Assembly: GCA_020436025.1 (NCBI GenBank)
Contig: JAGQYP010000005.1
Coordinates: 1 to 45,476 of the forward strand
Direction of reading: 5' to 3'
From: Crocinitomicaceae bacterium
Lineage (GTDB): Bacteria; Bacteroidota; Bacteroidia; Flavobacteriales_D; Crocinitomicaceae
Length of the DNA stretch: 45,476 nt
Shown here piece after piece: positions 26,346 to 33,868 of this stretch (its first letter is position 1; each line of letters starts with the position of its first letter). The position numbers were made by a program, and so were the translations under genes. The notes beneath the pieces were generated by a model. That model had not been told where the DNA came from. It made no database searches and was given only the letters and a program-made list of their open reading frames with translations.

Positions 26346-28340
26346 CTAATACCCCACCAACTCCAAAAGCGCTTTCTCAAATCGATCCTTAGGCAAAAAC
26401 TGTCTTTCCAAAGCTCCGGCAAAAGGTACTGGAGTATCCAAAGAACCTACTCTCTTCACAGGGGCATCCAAATACTCAAAACATTCTTCTGCTATGATGG
26501 AACAGATGTCTCCTCCTAAACCTCCGGTCAAGCAATCTTCTTGTAGGAAAATGGCTTTGTTGGTTTTCTTTACAGAGTTAATGACCGCTTCTTTGTCGAA
26601 AGGTAATAACGTGACCAAATCGACGATGTCGGCCGAAATATTGTGTTTTTCTACGATCTCTTTGGCCCAGTGAACGCCCATTCCGTATGTGATGATCGAA
26701 ACGTCATTTCCTACGGCTTTCAAATCCGCTTTTCCGATTTCTAATGTGTAGTAATCGTCCGTAACATCTTCTTTTAGAGAACGGTACATCATTTTGTGCT
26801 CGAAGAACATGACTGGGTTTGGATCTTCAAAAGCGGCCAATAACAACCCTTTGGCTTCTCTTGGTGTAGAAGGGAAAACCACTTTCAAACCAGGAGTATG
26901 CGTAAACCAGGCTTCGTTACTTTGCGAGTGAAAAGGTCCTGCTTCTGCTCCGGCTCCAGTTGGCATTCTTACAACCACATCGGCATTCTGACCCCATCTA
27001 TAGTGGATTTTTGCCAAATTGTTTACGATCTGGTTAAAACCGCAAGTCACGAAATCTGCAAATTGCATTTCAGACATGGCTTTCTTTCCTTTGATCGATA
27101 AACCTAGAGCGGTTCCAATTATGGCAGACTCACATAAAGGCGTATTGCGGACACGATCTTTACCGTATTTTTCTACAAATCCTTCAGTCACTTTAAAAAC
27201 GCCTCCATATTCGGCAATATCCTGTCCCATCAAGACCAATTCCGGATATTTCACCATGGCAATGTCCAAGGCGTCTTGCACTGCATCAATGAATCTTTTC
27301 TCTGTTTTATTTCCTTCTTCAGGAACAATTTGAGGTGTATGAGGAGCGTAAATGTCGTTTAATTCCGTTTCCAGATCGGCAACAATCGGTTCTTCGGCAT
27401 AGGCCATGTCCAAACCGTTGTCAATTTCTTCTTTGATCTGATTTCTGTATTTTTCAATCTTATCCTCCGTTAGCACTCCTTCTTTCAGCAAATACGCTTC
27501 GTAATTTTCAACGGGGTCAAATACCGCCCATTCGTCTTGTAAGCCTTCCGGGTAATACTTGGTTCCCGAAGCTTCCTCGTGTCCACGCATTCTGAAAGTC
27601 ATGAACTCCACAATAAACGGTCTTGGTTTTTTTCGAATCGATTCCGCAATTTTTTTGATGGTCGAATACACCTCCAAAATATTGTTTCCATCTACCTGAA
27701 TGGCATCAATTCCGTACCCAATTCCTTTGTCCACAAATTGCTTACACTTAAACTGTTCATTACTTGGAGTAGAAAGTCCCCATTGGTTGTTTTCAATCCC
27801 AAAAATCACAGGCAAATCCCAAACAGCTGCTACGTTCAAAGATTCATGAAAATCACCTTCCGATGCTCCTCCGTCTCCGGTAAACACCAAAGTAGCTTGT
27901 TCCTCTTTCCAAATTTTATTAGACAAACCAATTCCATCGGCAATGCCCAACTGTGGACCCAAATGGGAAATCATTCCCACAATTTTATATTCTTGCGTTC
28001 CAAAGTGAAACGAACGATCTCTTCCTTTTGTAAATCCTGATGCTTTCCCTTGAAACTGACAAAATAATCTGTTCAATGGAATATCTCTTGATGTGAAAAC
28101 CCCTAAATTACGGTGCATCGGCAAAATGTATTCGTCTTTGTCCAACGCCAAAGTCGAACCAACAGAAATCGCTTCCTGACCCATTCCAGAAAACCATTTT
28201 GAGATCTTTCCTTGTCGAAGTAAAATCAGCATTTTTTCTTCGATCATTCTTGGTCTCAACAAGTATTCGTACAACTTCAATAAGGTTGCTTCGTCGATGC
28301 CTTCTCTTTTGTATTCGATTTTTGGTTTTTTCACTGCCAT
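26346..28340 (-). CDS. Fused E1 alpha/beta of a branched-chain-type 2-oxoacid dehydrogenase
   Basis: This 664-residue protein joins both subunits of thiamine-diphosphate-dependent E1. The alpha part (about 15-330) has the ThDP motif GDGGASEGDFHESL...NN (155-185) and RMRGHEEASG. The beta part (about 345-664) has VLMGQDIAEYGG, TPLCESAIIGTALG, EMQFADF, MPTGAGAEAGPFHSQSNEAWF and LQEDCLTGGLGGDI. It is closer to branched-chain (2-oxoisovalerate) than pyruvate E1, but several 2-oxoacids are possible. E2 and E3 are not adjacent. Such fusions are common in Bacteroidota. Confidence 0.92.
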   Translation of the reverse strand: MAVKKPKIEYKREGIDEATLLKLYEYLLRPRMIEEKMLILLRQGKISKWFSGMGQEAISVGSTLALDKDEYILPMHRNLGVFTSRDIPLNRLFCQFQGKASGFTKGRDRSFHFGTQEYKIVGMISHLGPQLGIADGIGLSNKIWKEEQATLVFTGDGGASEGDFHESLNVAAVWDLPVIFGIENNQWGLSTPSNEQFKCKQFVDKGIGYGIDAIQVDGNNILEVYSTIKKIAESIRKKPRPFIVEFMTFRMRGHEEASGTKYYPEGLQDEWAVFDPVENYEAYLLKEGVLTEDKIEKYRNQIKEEIDNGLDMAYAEEPIVADLETELNDIYAPHTPQIVPEEGNKTEKRFIDAVQDALDIAMVKYPELVLMGQDIAEYGGVFKVTEGFVEKYGKDRVRNTPLCESAIIGTALGLSIKGKKAMSEMQFADFVTCGFNQIVNNLAKIHYRWGQNADVVVRMPTGAGAEAGPFHSQSNEAWFTHTPGLKVVFPSTPREAKGLLLAAFEDPNPVMFFEHKMMYRSLKEDVTDDYYTLEIGKADLKAVGNDVSIITYGMGVHWAKEIVEKHNISADIVDLVTLLPFDKEAVINSVKKTNKAIFLQEDCLTGGLGGDICSIIAEECFEYLDAPVKRVGSLDTPVPFAGALERQFLPKDRFEKALLELVGY

Positions 28341-28966
28341 AATTCAAGATTTCCTTAGGACGCCAAAATTAATATTAAAGCGAACATAAAGAATGGAATT
28401 TGTAAAAATATTCACGTGTGATCATTCAATCAAAAGTCCTTTTTAGTCCATTCAAAACCAGTACAACCTATAGTGAAATAGATTAAAGAAGAAATTCGAA
28501 ATTCATAGTAGAATAGGCAAAGTATAGCTACCATTTAAAAAAGTGCGCTGGCCACGTTCTTTGCACCGGCCGGCGGCTGGGGGAATTTCATGAAATTAAA
28601 AGCTCTTCTGGGATTCCCAGAATAGAGATTTTTATTTCGTGAAAGGGCGGGGAGTTCGTCATTATATAAATATTTGTTTTAGTGGAAATATAGGTGACGA
28701 AAGAAGCAGGATTGCAAAGGACAAGATTTTTTTTATTCACGATAATTTGATTTTAATGGAGTTCATGAGATCGCTATCGCTTAGTTGATTCGTTTTTTTA
28801 TCGACTGAAAAAAAATGAATGGAACGTTTACAGGGCAAAAAGCATAAGACCATTGGATGAAATGAAATTGGAAACTAAACAAAGGAAAACAAATTCAAAC
28901 TCAACATTTTGTAACCGAATTCAGCTTTTATCTTTATATTTTTAGTCTCAAACCAAAACAGATTTT
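28341..28966. other. 626-bp non-coding stretch with a GC-rich structured island
   Basis: No open frame over 60 codons exists here. The right part (from about 28640) is AT-rich with nothing recognisable apart from the likely leader of the next gene. At 28543-28583 there is an abrupt GC-rich block with arms GCTGGCC (28547-28553) and GGCCGGC (28568-28574) and an inner CCGGCCGG. Then come a perfect palindrome AATTTCATGAAATT (28584-28597) and a strong hairpin at 28603-28627. The chain of structures suggests an RNA gene or the remains of a small mobile element. Confidence 0.5.
28603..28634 (+). terminator. Terminator-like hairpin in the gap
   Basis: TCTGGGA and TCCCAGA (within a perfect 17-bp palindrome at 28606-28622) are extended by CTCT/AGAG with a two-base bulge, then ATTTTTATTT. 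On the plus strand it looks like an intrinsic terminator, but no protein gene lies upstream on that strand within 2.3 kb; a short untranslated transcript may end here. Confidence 0.4.
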
Positions 28967-31159
28967 ATGCGATTCATTCTTCTTTTACTTCTATTCCTGC
29001 CCATTTTTACTATTGCTCAGTTGGAGATTTCGGTTACTATACGAACCACCGACGGAAACATGCTTGCTGGGGCGAATACTTATATCAGCCTAAATGGACA
29101 AAAAGTGATGAGTCAGGTTACAGATGCGACAGGAAAAGTGATGTATTCTGTAGAGGAACCAGGCAATTATACATTTTTCTACAAGGAAGATATCAAAGGT
29201 TTTGACTTTGAAATGAAAGAGGGTAGACGTGGGCAAATGAGTCGGACACTGACTTACGATCCTGAAGGCGTTTTTAGTAAACCACCCAAAGCAGATCGTT
29301 CGGGAATCGCATTTAATGAAATTAACCAAAGGAATGTGCAATTTCAACCTACAACCGGAAAATGCGGGTACCAAATTGTTTTGAAAAATTTGAAAGGTCA
29401 ACCCGGAACCAATGTGCCTGTAGATATGGTCGATATGACATCCAAAACAAAATACCGCTCGCGAACGGATTCCCGAGGAATGGCCAAATTTTTTGTTCCT
29501 ACTGGAAAAACCTATGAAGTAGATGTAGATGGAATTGAAGCGGTGGATATTATCAAAGTACCTGCAATTAAATACGGCGTTTTTACAAGTGAATTACCTT
29601 ACGAGCCACCTAAGATTTCTGAAAGAATGGTGGGAGATAGTATTTATCAGTCTAATATTAATCAAACGGATGGTGCATCGACTCACGCTTATTGCAAAAT
29701 CGAATTGATCAATTACAACAGAGAAGGAATTGAGGGAGAGAAAGTCTATTTAAATGATTTGAACTCCCAGCGGGTGTATGTGGGGACCACGAATTCAGAT
29801 GGAGTAGTGGAATTCATGTTGAAAAATGGGACACATTATGTGATGCATTTAACCATGGAAAGAGATGTGAAGCTGATCAAATTGGATGAAACAAGAGGAT
29901 TTAAAACCATGGGGATGACCCACATGTATCGTGGAACCGAAGCGATTTTGGATATGTTGGCCAATAGAAAACGAGACGACAAAGGATTCATCCAGAAGTT
30001 TGAAGAAACACCCATCGAGAAGATCACGGATCCAAAAGTAGAGACCAAAGTTTTGTCTAACGGACTCGAACTGACCACAGAAGAAAATGGAAAAGTACCC
30101 CCGATTACCATTGCCAACGGAAAAATGTTCTTTTCTGAAGGATTTTACTCGAAGAATTTTTACGGATACGATCCCGTTCGCAAAAGTGTGATTTGGGGAG
30201 TGAAACTAGGGGAGTCTGGGGCTGGAGCAGCAGTTTATTCGGATGGGGTTTTGCTGATCAATACTTATTCTTGTACACTCTATGCTTTGGAAGCATCCAC
30301 AGGAAAATTGTTGTGGAGTAAATACTTGGCAAATACCTTGTATTCCAATCCATCTGTGAAAGACGGTCAGGTTTTAGTTGTCTTTGATAACGAAATGGAA
30401 CTGCAAAATGGAAAGCCATTTGTTCTTGCCAATTTTGATTTGAAAACAGGGAAAATCAATTGGCAAAAATTATTGTCGGACGATGCCATTGCTTGTCCAG
30501 TAATCGCAGACGATGAAGTACATGTGGCTTCAGTTGATGGGAAGTATGAAATCTTCAATCTAAAAACAGGAGATTCAAAAACCATGAATTCAGGGAAAGC
30601 ACTTTCTTCACCAACGATTACCAAAGATGAGATCTTCTTAACCATTGATGAAAATGGAAAAGAAACTTTTGCAAGCTACGATCGAAAATCCTTCACCAAG
30701 AAGAAATCCGTACCCATTTCGGATTCCTTATTTGCTGAAGCAGGATCAGGCCAGTGTTTTGAAAGAATGCATTTTCAAGGTTCGAGATCTGTACATTACA
30801 AAGGATTGAATTATATGATTTATGGTAGTGATTTGATTTGTGTAGATGCTCAGTCAGAGAAAATAATGTGGAAGCAAAATGTGGGTATGAATGGAGATCT
30901 AAGAACGGTAGTCGCTGGAGGAGGAAGAGTCTGGGTGCAAACAGACAAAGACGCCATTCTGTTTTTCGAAGCTCAAACCGGTAAACAAGTTGACGCGATC
31001 AATACGAATTGTCCTTTATATGCTCCGGCAACAAGTCAGTCAGGAAAACTGTGCTACGCCGACGACAAAGGAAAAATATTCATCCAACAAATCAGGCAAA
31101 CATTGAATTACCCACAATGGGGAATTTCAGGAGAGCATAATTTGGTTTTTGAAGAGTAG
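28967..31159 (+). CDS. Secreted PQQ-type beta-propeller protein of unknown function
   Basis: A 730-residue exported protein (signal MRFILLLLLFLPIFTIAQ). Residues 20-350 hold repeated beta-sandwich modules typical of cell-surface proteins (SVTIRTTDGNMLAGANTYISLNGQKV; KIELINYNREGIEGEKVYLNDL; a third near 130). Residues about 380-720 resemble PQQ-like propeller blades (LYALEASTGKLLWSKYL, NFDLKTGKINWQKLL, IFNLKTGDSK, DLICVDAQSEKIMWKQNV, FFEAQTGKQVDA). There is no lipobox and no clear type IX C-terminal signal. I cannot name a partner or substrate; its neighbours are long non-coding stretches on both sides. Confidence 0.75.
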   Translation: MRFILLLLLFLPIFTIAQLEISVTIRTTDGNMLAGANTYISLNGQKVMSQVTDATGKVMYSVEEPGNYTFFYKEDIKGFDFEMKEGRRGQMSRTLTYDPEGVFSKPPKADRSGIAFNEINQRNVQFQPTTGKCGYQIVLKNLKGQPGTNVPVDMVDMTSKTKYRSRTDSRGMAKFFVPTGKTYEVDVDGIEAVDIIKVPAIKYGVFTSELPYEPPKISERMVGDSIYQSNINQTDGASTHAYCKIELINYNREGIEGEKVYLNDLNSQRVYVGTTNSDGVVEFMLKNGTHYVMHLTMERDVKLIKLDETRGFKTMGMTHMYRGTEAILDMLANRKRDDKGFIQKFEETPIEKITDPKVETKVLSNGLELTTEENGKVPPITIANGKMFFSEGFYSKNFYGYDPVRKSVIWGVKLGESGAGAAVYSDGVLLINTYSCTLYALEASTGKLLWSKYLANTLYSNPSVKDGQVLVVFDNEMELQNGKPFVLANFDLKTGKINWQKLLSDDAIACPVIADDEVHVASVDGKYEIFNLKTGDSKTMNSGKALSSPTITKDEIFLTIDENGKETFASYDRKSFTKKKSVPISDSLFAEAGSGQCFERMHFQGSRSVHYKGLNYMIYGSDLICVDAQSEKIMWKQNVGMNGDLRTVVAGGGRVWVQTDKDAILFFEAQTGKQVDAINTNCPLYAPATSQSGKLCYADDKGKIFIQQIRQTLNYPQWGISGEHNLVFEE

Positions 31160-31511
31160 GGAGTTGGGTAAAAGATGCTAGATGCCAGATGTCAGATTCA
31201 AGATGCCAGATTCAAGATACTAGATTCAAGATGTCAGATTCAAGGGGCTAGATTCAAGAGGATGGATAAATGAAGCAGAACTGCATTTTAAAAAGATTGA
31301 ACAATTTTGAAAATAAATGAACTATTTTCTTCTCTAAATGAAAAAGTCTAAAATCTAATAATCTAGAGTCTTGTAGTCTAGAATCTAATAATCTAGAATC
31401 TGAAAGTCTAGAGTCTGAAAGTCTTGAATCTAGAGTCTTGAAATCTTAAATCTAAAAGTCTTGAATCTGAAAGTCTTGCAATCTTGAATCTAAAAATCTA
31501 AAAATCCAAAT
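31160..31511. repeat. Two opposed arrays of degenerate heptamer repeats
   Basis: The 352-bp gap between two convergent genes is mostly repetitive. Left array 31173-31265: thirteen 7-bp units of the form AGATNNN, with AGATTCA alternating with variants such as AGATGCC and AGATGTC. Right array 31344-31505: about twenty 7-8 bp units such as GAATCTA, GAGTCTT, AAAGTCTT and AAATCTA, which are the reverse complement of the left type. About 78 bp of plain sequence separates them. The arms could pair imperfectly into one large hairpin that insulates the convergent genes. Confidence 0.8.
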
Positions 31512-32612
31512 TCAATACCTAATCTTCACCACTTGCCCCACAGACAACCGAGTCCTTTTTGTAAAGCCATTTAAGTCTCTGAATTCGGTTAGTTCCATTC
31601 CGTATCGGTTGGCAATTTTCCAGGGGCTGTCTCCTCTTTGAACGGTGTGGCTTGAGCATCCATTTTCAATGGCAACCAGACCATTTTGGGATTTTTTCAG
31701 AATGAAGTCGCTTCCTCTTCCCACTCGGTTTTTGAAATCGATCAAATGTTCCGGATTGATGGGGATGTTCTTCAAGCGAACTTCAAAATGCAAATGCGAA
31801 CCAGTTGATTTACCCGAGCTTCCGCCTAGTCCAACAACTTGACCACCTTCCACTCGATCTCCCGGTTTTACTTTAATGCGATGTAGGTGTCCGTAAAGTG
31901 TTTCAAGTCCGTTGTCGTGTCTTACAACTACCACCCGTCCGTATCCACCATAATTTCGAGCCAAACGAACCGTACCGGAATATACCGTATAAACCGAATC
32001 CCAAACATGGAGGTCGAGATCTACTCCGTTGTGACGTGCTCCATCTCTCCATCCGTATCTACTGGTTAATGTTCCGTGGTAATAAAATTTCTCTTTTGAT
32101 TTTTGTTGAATCGGGTAGTGGAATTCAAAATTGCCATTTCCAATTTCAGTCAGCGCTGTTGTGTTGTCCAGACTATCCAGATAATTTTTTGATAAGTCCC
32201 ACGGCATTTCCGTGTTCCAACTATTGTAAAAAAGATCCACCCTCTTCTTGTGAAAATCCTTGGACTCATACTCCTTTTTGTATTTGTTGATGTGAAGATT
32301 TACATAATTCAACAGATTGTAGGGAATGGAATCGAGAGCCATCAAGCTATCAATAAGGTGAATGATGTCTTCTTTGGAATTTATTTTTTGAGTCTTGAAC
32401 CATTTCAGATCTTGAATGATTTCGCTAGGTGGATTTTCTAATTTTTGGAGTGAATCAATGGTTTTATCCAGCCGGAATAACTCTAACTGATAGCTGTTTA
32501 ATTCTACTTTGGGTTTATTGCCAGAACTCACAAATGCATAGATTGTATCTTTTTCTCCAGCATTGAGAATAACGCAAAATAAAAGCGATATGGTAAATAA
32601 AACTGATCTCAA
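31512..32612 (-). CDS. M23 peptidase with C-terminal LysM domain
   Basis: A 366-residue exported murein endopeptidase (signal MRSVLFTISLLFCVILNAG). A helical region (to about 170) precedes the M23 domain: RHNGVDLDLH gives the HxxxD zinc site and HLHFEVR the HxH, with GLETLYGHL between. A LysM module (HTVQRGDSPWKIANRYGMELTEFRDLNG, about 320-366) binds peptidoglycan. All catalytic residues are present, so it is probably active in cell-wall remodelling. It converges with the propeller gene across the heptamer arrays. Confidence 0.93.
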   Translation of the reverse strand: MRSVLFTISLLFCVILNAGEKDTIYAFVSSGNKPKVELNSYQLELFRLDKTIDSLQKLENPPSEIIQDLKWFKTQKINSKEDIIHLIDSLMALDSIPYNLLNYVNLHINKYKKEYESKDFHKKRVDLFYNSWNTEMPWDLSKNYLDSLDNTTALTEIGNGNFEFHYPIQQKSKEKFYYHGTLTSRYGWRDGARHNGVDLDLHVWDSVYTVYSGTVRLARNYGGYGRVVVVRHDNGLETLYGHLHRIKVKPGDRVEGGQVVGLGGSSGKSTGSHLHFEVRLKNIPINPEHLIDFKNRVGRGSDFILKKSQNGLVAIENGCSSHTVQRGDSPWKIANRYGMELTEFRDLNGFTKRTRLSVGQVVKIRY

Positions 32613-32755
32613 AAATTGATATTCACAAACTCTAATCTACGACAAAACGGGGTAAAAGTTCAAAATTCTTTAGACGATGCATAATAATTGACTTATGAAT
32701 CTCTATTTTCTTTCGACAAAAGCCCTATTTTTTATCGTTAAAAACAAATTTTGAC

Positions 32756-32763
32756 TATTTTTG
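32756..32763 (+). promoter_or_regulatory. -7-like element of the TPR/PorE-like operon
   Basis: TATTTTTG matches TAnnTTTG and lies 34 bp before the ATG at 32798. No convincing -33 TTG was found. Confidence 0.35.
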
Positions 32764-32797
32764 ACATCTCTAATAAAAAAACTGTATTACTGTTTCT

Positions 32798-33868
32798 ATG
32801 AAGAATTTAGCAATCACATGCTTTCTTTTGCTTGTTTTTTCTCCAATTTTCGGGCAGCACGTACCTACGTTAAAGCCTACTGGAGAAAGACTGACAAAAG
32901 TAAAGTCGGAGGCTGTTCAACATTTTGAAAGTGGGTTACTCAATTTTCGAAATAAAAATAATGCACAAGCCAAAATTGATTTTCAAAATGCGATCAAAGC
33001 AGACAAAAGTTTTGCAGAGGCGTATATCAATTTATCCAAAGTTTACGAAGCAGAGGAGAATCTTGATTCTTCCAGAACAGTATTACAAAGCGCCATTTCA
33101 TCCATGATTCCGCTCAACGAAAGAGCTTTTGCTCAGCTAGGGCGAGTAACCTACAAACAAGAAGATTACGATGCGGCTGAATACAATTTCAAGCAAGCAG
33201 TTTCATTGAACAATCAGGAAGACGACTACCATTATTTTGTTGGATTATCTTTATTAAAGGTGAATAATGCGGAAGAAGCAGAAGTGTTCTTCAAAAAGGC
33301 TTCAGAGTTGGATCTTACTCCAAGAAACAAGATTGGACTATCCAATGCTCAGATTCAAAATGAAAAAAATGAGGAGGCGATTGCAACCCTTCAATCCATT
33401 CCTAATTATGAGTCAAATCCAGAGGCCACATTGAATTTGGCAATAGCTTATCATAATTTGAATAATTCAGAGATGACGGATAAGTATTTACAGATGGCTC
33501 AGACCAACGGAGCAGGAGACCAAGCGGTTTTTCAAAATTTATTCGGGTTGATTCAATCAGAAAAATCCAATAATGATGAAGCGCAAAAGGCTTTCAACAA
33601 GGCGATTGAGTTAGACGATGACAATGCTACTTTTTACAATGACCGAGCTTCGCACCAGATACGTATTGAGAATTTCAAGGATGCCTTGGTGGATTTGGAT
33701 AAAGCAATTGAGCTACAACCAGATTTCAGCAAAGCCTATTACAACCGTGGAATTGCTAAAGAAATGATGAGAGATGAAGAGGGAGCTTGTCTTGATTGGG
33801 AATACGCCTTCTTTTTAGGCTATGTGAAAGCCGAAGAATTGTTGAACGATCCAATTTGCAACCGATGA
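32798..33868 (+). CDS. Exported TPR protein
   Basis: A 356-residue periplasmic protein with signal MKNLAITCFLLLVFSPIFGQ and about nine TPR-like units, such as GLLNFRNKNNAQAKIDFQNAIKADKSFAEAYINL split over 47-80, QLGRVTYKQEDYDAAEYNFKQA and the last pair RASHQIRIENFKDALVDLDKAIELQPDFSKAYYNRG. The C-terminal GACLDWEYAFFLGYVKAEELL is common at the end of Bacteroidota TPR proteins. It overlaps the next gene by four bases (ATGA), so the two are translationally coupled and likely work together in the envelope. Confidence 0.85.
   Translation: MKNLAITCFLLLVFSPIFGQHVPTLKPTGERLTKVKSEAVQHFESGLLNFRNKNNAQAKIDFQNAIKADKSFAEAYINLSKVYEAEENLDSSRTVLQSAISSMIPLNERAFAQLGRVTYKQEDYDAAEYNFKQAVSLNNQEDDYHYFVGLSLLKVNNAEEAEVFFKKASELDLTPRNKIGLSNAQIQNEKNEEAIATLQSIPNYESNPEATLNLAIAYHNLNNSEMTDKYLQMAQTNGAGDQAVFQNLFGLIQSEKSNNDEAQKAFNKAIELDDDNATFYNDRASHQIRIENFKDALVDLDKAIELQPDFSKAYYNRGIAKEMMRDEEGACLDWEYAFFLGYVKAEELLNDPICNR

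Noticed and set aside
27579..28040. 153-codon plus-strand frame inside the E1 dehydrogenase gene
   Set aside because: It lies wholly antisense to conserved E1 alpha coding sequence and has no start context or recognisable domain.
28543..28583. Minus-strand intrinsic terminator in the GC-rich block
   Set aside because: On the minus strand the stem is weakened by an A-C mismatch although a T-tract follows; no minus-strand gene lies upstream to need it, so I left it as unexplained structure.
33796..33864. 23-residue N-terminal extension of the PorE-like protein
   Set aside because: It lies inside the TPR gene and would bury the signal peptide; ATG 33865 gives a clean signal and an ATGA overlap.
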